Below, one piece after another: positions 1-6,849 of a DNA stretch of 15,721 bases (its first letter is position 1; each line of letters opens with the position of its first letter). The notes beneath the pieces were generated by a model. The model made no database searches. It was not told where the DNA came from and worked only from the letters and a program-made list of their open reading frames with translations. Origin of the DNA: CAZMXI01 sp964570205 (GTDB lineage Bacteria > Planctomycetota > Phycisphaerae > Tepidisphaerales > Tepidisphaeraceae); assembly GCA_964570205.1 (NCBI GenBank), contig CAZMXI010000119.1, positions 1 through 15,721 of the forward strand, written 5' to 3'. The translations under genes were made by a program, and so were the position numbers.

Positions 1-1124
1 TCCCACGAGAAACTCATACCGATGAGGTCCGATTTCATGGCCCCCAGAGCATTGGTCTCGGTGTCGAAAGCGAAGCGAGTTTGCTTCTTCAACTCGCGGA
101 GGAAGGAGTCGAAACTCGCCGGTGTGTTGACGAGCGTGTAGTCGCATTGGTCGGAGGTGGCGGGGCCGGCCGCGGGCTGTTCAGTGGCGGCTTGATCCTG
201 TTCAGCGCCGAAAAGGCCTTCATAGAATCGTAGCGGAGACGCTGCCGCGGGCGGCTGTTCAGCTTTGCGCTCTCCATCGAGGCCATATCGTTCGAGAAGT
301 TTGGTGAAACCCAGTTCCGTCAGGTGGCGGCGAATGCCGTCGGGGTTCAGTCCGGCGAAGGCGCAGGCTTGGGGGTCGAAATCGAGAGGCACGTCGTTCT
401 TGAGCGTGACAAGCTGCCGTGTCAGGGGGAGTTGCCCACGATGGGCGAGAAAATTCTCGCGGAGCTTGGGGGTCAGCTCGTCGATGTGCTGGAGGACCTG
501 ATCTACGGAACCGTACTTGGCAATGAGTTTGGCCGCGGTTTTTTCTCCGACGCCAGGGATGCCAGGGACGTTGTCGATGGCGTCGCCGGTGAGGGTCTGG
601 ATGTCGATGGCCTGGTGGGGGGCGTAGCCGCAGTCGCGGAGCATGGCGGCCGGGTCCGTGAAAACGTCGGCCTGAGGGTCGTACATGCGGGTGCAGTGGT
701 TGAGCAGTTGCCGCAGGTCCTTGTCCTTGGACACCAGGACGATGTCATAGCCGCCGTCGCACAGGCGGCGGGCAAGCGTGGCGATGACATCGTCGGCTTC
801 GTACCCGGGGACGGCGAACACGGGAACGCCGGCATCTCGAACAAGGCCGAGGATACGTTGCTCCTGCGGGTGGAAGTCATCGGGGGCCTTCTGTCGGTTG
901 GCCTTGTATGCGGGGTAGAGGGCTTTACGGAACGCTTCGCCGGCATCGATCACCATCGCCAGGTGGTCGGGCTTACGGCGGGTGACGAGGTTGAGCAGCA
1001 TCTGCGTGAAGACAAAGGTGGCCTTGGTCGGCTCGCCGGCTGGACTGGTCAGCTCGCGGAACGGGGCGAAATAAGCCCGATAAATCTGGGCATGGCCGTC
1101 AATAATGAAGAAGGACTTGCTCAT
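1..1124 (-). CDS. polA: DNA polymerase I, N-terminal part (cut by window edge)
   Basis: Replication and repair polymerase that removes RNA primers and fills gaps. The 374 residues visible cover the whole 5'-3' exonuclease (FEN) domain, about residues 1-285, and the beginning of the 3'-5' exonuclease domain. FEN acidic residues are seen at D9, D60, E109-D111-D112, D134/D136 and D181/D184. The helix-three-turn-helix that binds DNA is GIPGVGEKTA near residue 188. A low-complexity, Ala/Pro/Gln-rich linker (about 285-325) joins the second domain, which shows the exo I motif DTET at 354-357. This means proofreading is probably kept, unlike in Taq-type enzymes, although only exo I is visible. The ATG at 1122-1124 is chosen because it begins the canonical SKSFFIIDGHAQIYRAYFA N-terminus. 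No strong Shine-Dalgarno site precedes it. The polymerase domain lies beyond the window. Divergent from the coiled-coil gene at 1288. Confidence 0.96.
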   Translation of the reverse strand, partial: MSKSFFIIDGHAQIYRAYFAPFRELTSPAGEPTKATFVFTQMLLNLVTRRKPDHLAMVIDAGEAFRKALYPAYKANRQKAPDDFHPQEQRILGLVRDAGVPVFAVPGYEADDVIATLARRLCDGGYDIVLVSKDKDLRQLLNHCTRMYDPQADVFTDPAAMLRDCGYAPHQAIDIQTLTGDAIDNVPGIPGVGEKTAAKLIAKYGSVDQVLQHIDELTPKLRENFLAHRGQLPLTRQLVTLKNDVPLDFDPQACAFAGLNPDGIRRHLTELGFTKLLERYGLDGERKAEQPPAAASPLRFYEGLFGAEQDQAATEQPAAGPATSDQCDYTLVNTPASFDSFLRELKKQTRFAFDTETNALGAMKSDLIGMSFSW

Positions 1125-1186
1125 GGAGAGATTCCGAACGTCGCCCAGGGCAAAGTGATGATACGGAAGAGCCCGAACTGGCGGTA

Positions 1187-1192
1187 ATTATA
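1187..1192 (-). promoter_or_regulatory. Candidate -10 element for polA
   Basis: On the minus strand this is a perfect TATAAT, about 63 bases upstream of the polA ATG. Transcription would begin near 1180 and leave a leader of about 56 bases. No convincing -35 hexamer lies 16-18 bases upstream, so the call rests on the -10 alone. Confidence 0.4.
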
Positions 1193-1202
1193 TGCGGTTT
1201 CC

Positions 1203-1232
1203 TTGACCGGCTGTATCGCTGGCCGGTAAATT
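1203..1232 (+). promoter_or_regulatory. Candidate sigma-70-type promoter for the BRCT-like membrane protein
   Basis: TTGACC (1203-1208), an 18-base spacer, then TAAATT (1227-1232). Transcription would begin near 1239 and leave a leader of about 50 bases before the ATG at 1288. It lies back to back with the polA -10 element, so the two transcription units may influence each other. Confidence 0.45.
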
Positions 1233-1287
1233 GTCGCTTTGCCGTTTGACTGCCACCCTTGTTGCCGCACCTGATGGAGGTTGCCCA

Positions 1288-2781
1288 ATGGTCGTGAATC
1301 AGCCGGGCTCTAGAGCGGGTCTCATCACCACGCTGGTGATTTTCATCGTCCTGTTTTTCGCCGCGGGTATTTTTGCGATGAAGAAACACAGCGACTGGGG
1401 CAAGGAAGTCCAGAAGAACAAGATCCTCACGGACCAGTATGCCCGTGTGATCAGCGAAGACGGTCTTTCGCGAAGCGCGAACCTGATCCAGAGCCTGAGC
1501 GATCAGCACGAAGGGCAGAGCTATTTCGACATCCGTGAGCAGCAGGTGAAGGCGATGGCGCGGATGTTGGCCGGGCGCCAGGTCGAGGGCGTGCCGGAAA
1601 AGGACGGCCAGGGGAACTACACCAATTACGCCAAGTTGTCGCAGGACACGTTGTCGAAGGCGATCACGGAGGCCAACCAGCAGATCGGCAAAGTTGCGGG
1701 CGTGCAGTTGCCCGGGCCGACGGCGGACGAGGGTATGGTTGGCGTGGTGCGCAGCTTCGTGCTGGCGATCGGGAACATGCAGAGTCAGCTCGCGCAGCAG
1801 GATGAAGCGATTCGCCAGCGGGATGCGGCGTTGAAGGCGAAGGACGAGGCATACGCGGCGGCGCGTCAGGAGTATGGCGCCGACCTGGCGAAGGCCGTGG
1901 GAGACAGCACACAGGCCAAGAGCGAAAGTCAGCAGTACCATGAGTCGGTTGCCGCGAGGCTGAAGGAGGCGGAGGATCGGGTGGCGGAGGCGACGGCGAA
2001 GCATCAGAAGGCCCAGGAAGAGCTGAGCACGCAGCTTCAGGAGAGCCAGCGCCAGGCGCAGGCGACGAAGGAGCAGCTCGACAAAGCTGTCGCCAAGCTG
2101 AAGAAGTACCAGCCGACAAAGGACATTCTGGACGCGATCGTGCGCCGGCCGGATGGCAAGATCATTCAGCTTGACAAGAACAGCATCGTGTACATCAATC
2201 TGGGCACGGGGAACCAGATCACGCCGGGAATGACATTCGAGATTTACGACAAGGCCGAAGGCGTTCCGTCGATGCAGGAAGGGGACGACAAGCTTCCGAC
2301 GGGCAAGGGTTCGCTGGAAGTGGTGCGGGTCGGGGCGAATTCCAGCGAGTGCCGCGTGGTTCGCACGCAGTCGGGGAATGTGATCGTCGAGGGGGACATC
2401 GTCGCGAACCTGGTGTACGACCCGAACATCCATTACGCGTTTCATGTGTTCGGGGATTTCGATCTGGACCAGAACAACGTTGCGACACAGCCCGAGACCG
2501 AGGTGGTCAAACGCCTGGTTGCGGCGTGGGGCGGGCGTATCGCGGATGACATCGGGATCAACACCGATTTCGTGGTTCTGGGCAAGGAACCGGAAATCCC
2601 GACGTACACGAAGGAAGAGCTTGAGCAGGATCCGTACGGCCGACTGAAGTGGCAGACGGCGGTCGAGGCGAAGCAGAAATACGATGCGGTTCGGACCAAG
2701 GCGCAGGAGTTTCAGGTGCCGATTCTGAACCAGAACCAGTTCCTGTACCTGATTGGGTATTACGACCAGGCGAAGCGATAA
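1288..2781 (+). CDS. Membrane-anchored coiled-coil protein with C-terminal BRCT-like domain
   Basis: 497 residues, function unknown. Regions in order: one membrane segment at about 11-31; a long coiled coil at about 160-275, rich in Ala, Gln, Glu and Lys; a beta-rich domain at about 286-377 (QLDKNSIVYINLG, then GMTFEIYD, KGSLEVVRVG and EGDIVANLVYD), resembling the beta-barrel modules of flagellar or cell-envelope proteins; and a C-terminal region at about 381-491 that reads like a BRCT domain. In the last, the landmarks are FHVFGDF, an amphipathic helix ending in the Gly pair WGG (414-416), TDFVVLG (426-432), and KAQEFQVPILNQNQFLYLIG (471-490). An insertion of about 30 residues separates the last two. 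The start at 1288 is chosen because GGAGG at 1276-1280 lies 7 bases upstream and the membrane segment follows directly; a longer in-frame start at 1231 lacks this. Sidedness is uncertain: more positive charge follows the membrane segment (MKKHSDWGK) than precedes it, which would favour a cytoplasmic C-terminus. Divergent from polA. Confidence 0.85.
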   Translation: MVVNQPGSRAGLITTLVIFIVLFFAAGIFAMKKHSDWGKEVQKNKILTDQYARVISEDGLSRSANLIQSLSDQHEGQSYFDIREQQVKAMARMLAGRQVEGVPEKDGQGNYTNYAKLSQDTLSKAITEANQQIGKVAGVQLPGPTADEGMVGVVRSFVLAIGNMQSQLAQQDEAIRQRDAALKAKDEAYAAARQEYGADLAKAVGDSTQAKSESQQYHESVAARLKEAEDRVAEATAKHQKAQEELSTQLQESQRQAQATKEQLDKAVAKLKKYQPTKDILDAIVRRPDGKIIQLDKNSIVYINLGTGNQITPGMTFEIYDKAEGVPSMQEGDDKLPTGKGSLEVVRVGANSSECRVVRTQSGNVIVEGDIVANLVYDPNIHYAFHVFGDFDLDQNNVATQPETEVVKRLVAAWGGRIADDIGINTDFVVLGKEPEIPTYTKEELEQDPYGRLKWQTAVEAKQKYDAVRTKAQEFQVPILNQNQFLYLIGYYDQAKR

Positions 2782-2801
2782 GTCGCATGGCGCCGGACAA
2801 G

Positions 2802-2830
2802 AGCGGCGGAGGACAGCGTCTTCCGCCGCT
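2802..2830. terminator. Hairpin between convergent genes, possible bidirectional terminator
   Basis: AGCGGCGGA (2802-2810) and TCCGCCGCT (2822-2830) form a perfect 9-bp GC-rich stem with an 11-base loop, 20 bases after the stop at 2781 and 50 bases before the end of the convergent gene at 2880. There is only a short T tail (TTTC), so termination strength is uncertain. Confidence 0.5.
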
Positions 2831-2879
2831 TTCATGCGCTGAAAGGGACCTCCGGCGGTCCGGACGAATGCACCGGGGC

Positions 2880-3872
2880 TCAGGCGGCCTCATGGACGAC
2901 GCCCGAGGCGCCGCGGGCGATAATGTCGGACAGGACTTCGACGAGTACGGAATCAAGCTCGCCGCGGTCAGCGCTCTCGACGAGTATCTGGCGGCACTTA
3001 TCGACGGAGAACGCCTTTCGGTAGGGGCGATCGGTAATAAGTGCATCGAATACGTCGGCGACGGCGGCGATGCGCGGCAGCAGGGGTATCTGTTCCCCAC
3101 GCAGGCCGTCGGGATAGCCCGTGCCGTTGGGCCGTTCATGGTGCCAGCGGACGATGGGCAGGACGTCGCGGAAGGTGCGCAAGGGCTTGAGAATATCGTG
3201 CCCGATCGCCGGATGCCGGCGCATGATGGCGAATTCCTCATCCGTGAGCTTGCCAGGCTTATTGAGGATATGGTCGGGGATGCCAATCTTGCCGATGTCG
3301 TGGACGATACCGCCGGTCTTCAGCGCGACCAGTCCTTCGGCGTCGACGCCGATGCGGCGGCCGATCTCGACACAATAGGCCCCGACCCGCTCAACATGGC
3401 CGCAGGTGTAGTGATCCTTGCCTTCTATGGCGTTGGCGAGGGAGGTGATGACGGCGGTGGCGTCCTCGAGGCTGTCGGCCGCCCGCTTGAGAGCCAGCGT
3501 CTTGTGCAGCCGCAGGGCGATTTCGATGTCCGAGGCGACGGTGCGGATGCAGTCGTCGGCGCCGGCGTTGAATGCCTCGGCGCCGCGGTCGAAGTGCGGC
3601 GGTTCGAGCAGGAGGACAACTGACAGAAAGCCGGTGCGCGAGTCGAACTTGATGCTGCGGCACATCTCTATATAGACGTCGAACGCCTCGTCGGGCGACA
3701 GAATGACCAGGTCGAAGGCGTCGTCGGCCCGCAGCGTGCGCAGGGCGTCACGCGGCGAAGGCGTCTCGACAGCGCTCCAGCCCTGTCCGGCCACAATAGC
3801 GGTGATGCGCGGCATCAGTTGCGTGTTGCACACGACAAGCGCCCGTCCGGCATTGCTCACTTGGTCATTCAC
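2880..3872 (-). CDS. HD-GYP cyclic di-GMP phosphodiesterase with degenerate receiver domain
   Basis: 330 residues, cytoplasmic, predicted to hydrolyse cyclic di-GMP. Residues about 10-125 have the response-regulator receiver pattern (ALVVCNTQLMPRI; FDLVILSPDEAF) but lack its chemistry. The N-terminal acidic pair is CN (15-16), and the phosphoacceptor Asp is Ser59. The HD-GYP domain, about 136-320, is complete: GH(159)VERV, H191-D192 in HDIGKIGIPD, H220, H225, HHE (244-246), the GYP motif in NGTGYPDG (249-256) and DRPYR (281-285). The start is GTG, read from 3872 downward. AAAGGGG lies 6 bases upstream, and an ATG two codons earlier in another frame hits a stop at once. Divergent from the HDOD-GGDEF cyclase gene at 4190, which makes the opposite reaction likely to be co-regulated. 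Phosphodiesterase activity is inferred from the intact motif. Control by phosphorylation of its own receiver looks impossible, so the input must be another protein or a ligand. Confidence 0.93.
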   Translation of the reverse strand: MNDQVSNAGRALVVCNTQLMPRITAIVAGQGWSAVETPSPRDALRTLRADDAFDLVILSPDEAFDVYIEMCRSIKFDSRTGFLSVVLLLEPPHFDRGAEAFNAGADDCIRTVASDIEIALRLHKTLALKRAADSLEDATAVITSLANAIEGKDHYTCGHVERVGAYCVEIGRRIGVDAEGLVALKTGGIVHDIGKIGIPDHILNKPGKLTDEEFAIMRRHPAIGHDILKPLRTFRDVLPIVRWHHERPNGTGYPDGLRGEQIPLLPRIAAVADVFDALITDRPYRKAFSVDKCRQILVESADRGELDSVLVEVLSDIIARGASGVVHEAA

Positions 3873-4189
3873 GCCATGCCCCTTTTCCTGTTAAAGATCG
3901 TTTCCCCAGCCAGCGGGCCGCCCCGTATACGGCAAGGGAGCACATTGAAACCATCGGCCTTGGCACGTGTTTGCTTGAACACCGAAGCTCTGTATTTTCC
4001 CTAGGTCATCAAGTGCCCTCCGCAATGGATCGATAATCGCAGCAGGAAGCGACGTGGTTTCTCAGGGTGGGCGGCCCTCGAGAACCTGTGTGCGCAACAT
4101 GGTCGGGGCGCACTATCAGATGGATGTCGAACGCTGGCGGCGGCGGGCCCCGGCCGCCCCATGGCGACACGACTGATGAGAGAGCGGCT
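3873..4189. other. Divergent regulatory region between the HD-GYP and HDOD-GGDEF genes
   Basis: 317 bases without a convincing gene. It contains a 10-base perfect palindrome CCGTATACGG (3923-3932), a possible operator, and the promoter candidate listed separately at 3971-3998. The interval 4067-4189 is open in the frame of the downstream gene from a GTG, but its Gly/Pro/Arg-rich translation does not look like protein sequence of the family. Confidence 0.6.
3971..3998 (+). promoter_or_regulatory. Candidate sigma-70-type promoter for the HDOD-GGDEF gene
   Basis: TTGCTT (3971-3976), a 16-base spacer, then TATTTT (3993-3998). The implied leader to the ATG at 4190 is long, about 185 bases. This is a pattern match only. 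Confidence 0.3.
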
Positions 4190-5776
4190 ATGACTTTGAA
4201 TCCGGCACAATCCACGGGAACCGGCGGAGCGAACGCGCCGTCCGGTGTGAACAGCCTCGAACAACAGGTGCGGGCGCGAATCGAATCGATGTCGTACCTG
4301 CCGACGACGGTCGCGGTGGCGATGAAGTTCGTCGAACTGGGCAAGGACCCTGACGCCGACCCGGGGGAATACGTCAAGGTGATCAGTTCGGACAGCTCGC
4401 TGAGCACCAAGCTGCTGAGCCTGGCGAACTCCTCGTGGTTCGGGGTACGCAACAGGGTGACGCGGGTGCAGGTGGCCGTCAATCTGCTCGGGCTTGGGAC
4501 CGTGCGAACGCTGGCCATCAGCTATTGCATCACGGGCCTGCATAACGAACTACGGTTGACGGCCGAGGAATCACGCATGTTCTGGGCGGCGTCGCTGTGC
4601 AAGGCGGTGGCGGCCAAACGCTACGCGACGCTCCGCGATCCGAAACAGGCGGAGGAGGCGTTTGCCGCGGGACTGTTCCAGGATTTTGCGATGCCGGTCA
4701 TGTTCGCGGCAGCCAAGCAGGAAGTGCTGGCTCTGGTGCACGACACTTCGCTGGATAGCCGGGCGAGGTTGGGCAAGGAGCGGGAGCTGTTCCGGCTGGA
4801 CCACGCGGAACTGGCCCGATGCGTCGCCCAGAAGCTCGAACTGCCTGAGATCTTCGTGGATGCCGTGGCTTTCCACCACAACGTGGCGAGCCTGTCGGAA
4901 TTCGTCAACAAGCCGGTGATCGCCGAGGCCGTGTATGTGGCGTCGCTGTTCCCGCATGTGCTGGATGGCTGGAATCGCGCCGACGCCGAGGAGATGAAGC
5001 GGTACCTCGCCGAGCACGGCGGTGCGAACCTCAAGAGCCCCGAGGCGTTCCTTGAGGAAGTGCAGAAGGAATTCAACCAGCTCTACTGCTATTTCGAGCA
5101 GGGCGATCCGCCGGACACCAAGCTGGTGGCGCTCCTGGAGGCGGCCACAAAGGAAGTGGCGGATTGCACGACGCGCCTCGTGGGGACGGTTCACGAGCTG
5201 CTGCAGCAGGCGGCCAGCGCGGGCAAGGAGGTCCACCAGTTGATGAAGAACCACAACGCGCTGGAGGAGGCGGCGACGCATGACGCTCTGACCGGCGCCC
5301 TGAACCGGGAAGGCTTCACTCGGCGCGCGACCGAAATGGTCGCCGCGGCGCAGCGATACAACAGCACGTTCGCGGTTGCCTTCCTGGATGTCGATCGGTT
5401 CAAGGAGTTGAACGACACGGCCGGCCATGCGCAGGGCGATGCGGCGTTGCAGTCTGTTGTGGACGCGATGAAGCAGAACCTGCGGCAGGCGGATCTGGTC
5501 GGGCGGCTGGGCGGCGACGAGTTTGCGTTGTTGCTTGCGGATTGCTCGGAAGAATCGGCCCGGCAGGCGGCGGAACGGATTCTCGCCGCAGTCGCCTCGC
5601 AGGGCAGAGGCGTGACTTTGAGCGCCGGGTTGATCTGGATTCAGCCTCGCGGCCATCAGGTGCCGCTCGATAAGATCATCCAGGCGGCCGACGCCCTGAT
5701 GTACGAGGCCAAGCGTGCCGGCGGCAATCGCCTGCAGAGCCGCGCGGTCGGCGTGCCGCAAAGGGGCGCCGCCTGA
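4190..5776 (+). CDS. HDOD-GGDEF diguanylate cyclase
   Basis: 528 residues, no membrane segment, predicted to make cyclic di-GMP from two GTP. An HDOD domain covers about 22-235 (SMSYLPTTVAVAMKF, LSTKLLSLANSSWFG, VNLLGLGTVRTLAI, GLFQDFAMPV). HDOD is a non-catalytic HD relative used for signalling, and its HD pair is absent here (QD at 164-165). After a helical linker (about 240-362), the GGDEF domain covers about 363-515: LDVDRFK with metal-binding D400, RLGGDEF with GGDEF at 441-445, and a C-terminal ADALMYEAKRAGGNR. The product-inhibition I-site RxxD is present as RQAD at 432-435, five residues before GGDEF. The catalytic domain therefore looks active and feedback-inhibited. The start at 4190 is preferred because family-like sequence begins there and GAGAG precedes it; starts at 4067 or 4124 would add a low-complexity Arg/Gly/Pro leader. 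Divergent from the HD-GYP gene. Confidence 0.93.
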   Translation: MTLNPAQSTGTGGANAPSGVNSLEQQVRARIESMSYLPTTVAVAMKFVELGKDPDADPGEYVKVISSDSSLSTKLLSLANSSWFGVRNRVTRVQVAVNLLGLGTVRTLAISYCITGLHNELRLTAEESRMFWAASLCKAVAAKRYATLRDPKQAEEAFAAGLFQDFAMPVMFAAAKQEVLALVHDTSLDSRARLGKERELFRLDHAELARCVAQKLELPEIFVDAVAFHHNVASLSEFVNKPVIAEAVYVASLFPHVLDGWNRADAEEMKRYLAEHGGANLKSPEAFLEEVQKEFNQLYCYFEQGDPPDTKLVALLEAATKEVADCTTRLVGTVHELLQQAASAGKEVHQLMKNHNALEEAATHDALTGALNREGFTRRATEMVAAAQRYNSTFAVAFLDVDRFKELNDTAGHAQGDAALQSVVDAMKQNLRQADLVGRLGGDEFALLLADCSEESARQAAERILAAVASQGRGVTLSAGLIWIQPRGHQVPLDKIIQAADALMYEAKRAGGNRLQSRAVGVPQRGAA

Positions 5777-5803
5777 CGGATGGAACAGGATGGGGGGAAC
5801 CGC

Positions 5804-5839
5804 GGTGAAGGATGGCGTGGCAGAACGCCATCCTTCGCC
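5804..5839. terminator. Strong hairpin downstream of the diguanylate cyclase
   Basis: An arm at 5804-5818 pairs with 5825-5839 in a 15-bp stem with one G-U wobble and a 6-base loop (GGCAGA); its core is GGATGGCGT/ACGCCATCC. It starts 28 bases after the cyclase stop and ends about 38 bases before the hydrolase start. No T-run follows, so it may be a factor-dependent terminator, an RNA-stability stem or a protein-binding palindrome. Confidence 0.5.
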
Positions 5840-5872
5840 CTATTCGGCGGGCATCCCAAAGCGCTTGATCGC

Positions 5873-5881
5873 TGCTATGAT
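5873..5881 (+). promoter_or_regulatory. Candidate extended -10 element for the alpha/beta hydrolase
   Basis: TGC-TATGAT fits an extended -10 (TGnTATAAT). It overlaps the first possible ATGs of the hydrolase (5877, 5880). If it is used, transcription would begin near 5888 and translation would have to begin at the ATG at 5892, almost leaderless. No good -35 is visible. Confidence 0.3.
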
Positions 5882-6821
5882 GCCGCGAGCCATGCCCGCC
5901 TGGATTGGGTTCATTCTCGTGATGCTGGCCGGCGCTGCGCTGTTGATGGCCTTGGCCGTCTGCCTCATGGCCTGGGGCCTCCTCGCGCCGCCGCGGATGA
6001 CCGATGGCAAGGCGGCGTGGCTCCTGGGGCGCGTATCGCCCGACGATATGGGCCTGGGCTTCGAGCCCATGCGATTCGATGTGCGCGATGAGCAGGGGCG
6101 GCGGCTGTCCATTGCGGCGTGGTGGATGGGCCACGCAGACGCGCAGGGTCGCTGCATTCTGCTGGTGCATGGTTATGCCGATGCCAAGGTGGGCGCCCTC
6201 GCCTGGGCTCCGACGCTGCACGAACTGGGATGGAACATCCTTGCGGTTGATCTGCGCGCGCACGGCGAGAGCGGCGGGCGCTTTCATACCGGCGGATATT
6301 TCGAACGGCATGATCTGATGCAGGTGATCGACCAGGCGAGATTGCTGCTGCCGGGGCAGACGCGACGCATGGCACTGATGGGCCTCAGCATCGGCAGTTC
6401 GGTCGTGGCGGCCACAGCGTCGATGCGCGACGATCTCGCGGGGGTGATACTCGATTCTCCCCCGGCCGGCCACCGCGAGGGATTCATGCTATACAGCGAC
6501 CAGAAGGGATCGCCGGGCGCGCTGCTTCAGCGCATGGCGCTGCGCGCGGCCGAGTGGATCAGCGGCGCCGACTTTGGGGCGGTCCGGCTCGCCGAGCAAC
6601 TGGAGGGGATACCGTGTCCGCTGCTGCTGATTGTGGGCGGCGATGACCCGTTGGCCGACCGCTCCCGCATGGGGGATGTCGAACGGATCCTGACCCGGCG
6701 GCTTCAGGAGGGCCAGGCGGACCAGTTCTGGGCAGCCCCCGACGCCGGACATCTCATGGCGATTGTCGCCGATCCGGCTGCCTATCGGCAGCGGCTGTCG
6801 GCGTTCCTTTCACGCCTGTAA
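5877..6821 (+). CDS. Membrane-anchored alpha/beta hydrolase
   Basis: 314 residues. A single N-terminal membrane segment lies at about 9-34 and is followed by an alpha/beta-hydrolase domain. Seen in it: the oxyanion-region LLVHGYAD near residue 96-103, DLRAHGESGG (about 125-134), the nucleophile elbow GLSIGSS with Ser171, an acid in VGGDDPL (Asp256 or Asp257) and the catalytic His292 in DAGH. The full triad suggests an active esterase, lipase or peptidase-like enzyme held at the membrane, like the YqkD/BEM46 group; the substrate cannot be told. There is no Shine-Dalgarno site. Possible starts are 5877, 5880 and 5892 (the last giving 309 residues), and an extended -10-like element over the first two favours 5892. 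In-frame sequence upstream to 5715 overlaps the cyclase gene and is not expected to be translated. Ketopantoate reductase follows 28 bases later. Confidence 0.88.
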   Translation: MMPRAMPAWIGFILVMLAGAALLMALAVCLMAWGLLAPPRMTDGKAAWLLGRVSPDDMGLGFEPMRFDVRDEQGRRLSIAAWWMGHADAQGRCILLVHGYADAKVGALAWAPTLHELGWNILAVDLRAHGESGGRFHTGGYFERHDLMQVIDQARLLLPGQTRRMALMGLSIGSSVVAATASMRDDLAGVILDSPPAGHREGFMLYSDQKGSPGALLQRMALRAAEWISGADFGAVRLAEQLEGIPCPLLLIVGGDDPLADRSRMGDVERILTRRLQEGQADQFWAAPDAGHLMAIVADPAAYRQRLSAFLSRL

Positions 6822-6834
6822 AACACGGCAGAGT

Positions 6835-6843
6835 TGGTATATT
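6835..6843 (+). promoter_or_regulatory. Extended -10 element; leaderless start of ketopantoate reductase
   Basis: TGG-TATATT matches an extended -10 and ends 6 bases before the ATG at 6850, so the expected +1 falls on or next to the A of that ATG. No Shine-Dalgarno site is present. Together these suggest a leaderless transcript. The -35 region (TGTAAA at 6817, 15-base spacer) is weak. Confidence 0.4.
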
Positions 6844-6849
6844 GCTGCC

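Noticed and set aside
324..1187. Plus-strand open frame of 287 codons opposite polA
   Set aside because: The minus strand encodes the conserved FEN domain here; the plus frame is Gly/Val-rich with no motif.
1099..2835. Open frame of 578 codons on the minus strand opposite the BRCT-like gene
   Set aside because: It is antisense to a gene with a clear ribosome site and recognisable domains. Its translation is Arg/Leu/His-rich with no motif, typical of a shadow frame in GC-rich DNA, and it runs over the polA start.
3961..3974. Sigma-54-like sequence TGGCACG-TGT-TTGC upstream of the diguanylate cyclase
   Set aside because: The distance between GG and GC is 9 bases, where sigma-54 promoters need 10. 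One base off normally abolishes use, so it is kept only as a near miss.
4067..4189. Longer N-terminus of the HDOD-GGDEF protein from a GTG at 4067
   Set aside because: The added 41 residues are Gly/Pro/Arg-rich and unlike the family; the ATG at 4190 has a purine-rich site before it.
4571..5761. Open frame of 396 codons opposite the HDOD-GGDEF gene
   Set aside because: Shadow of a well-supported cyclase gene; Arg/His/Leu-rich translation without any family pattern.
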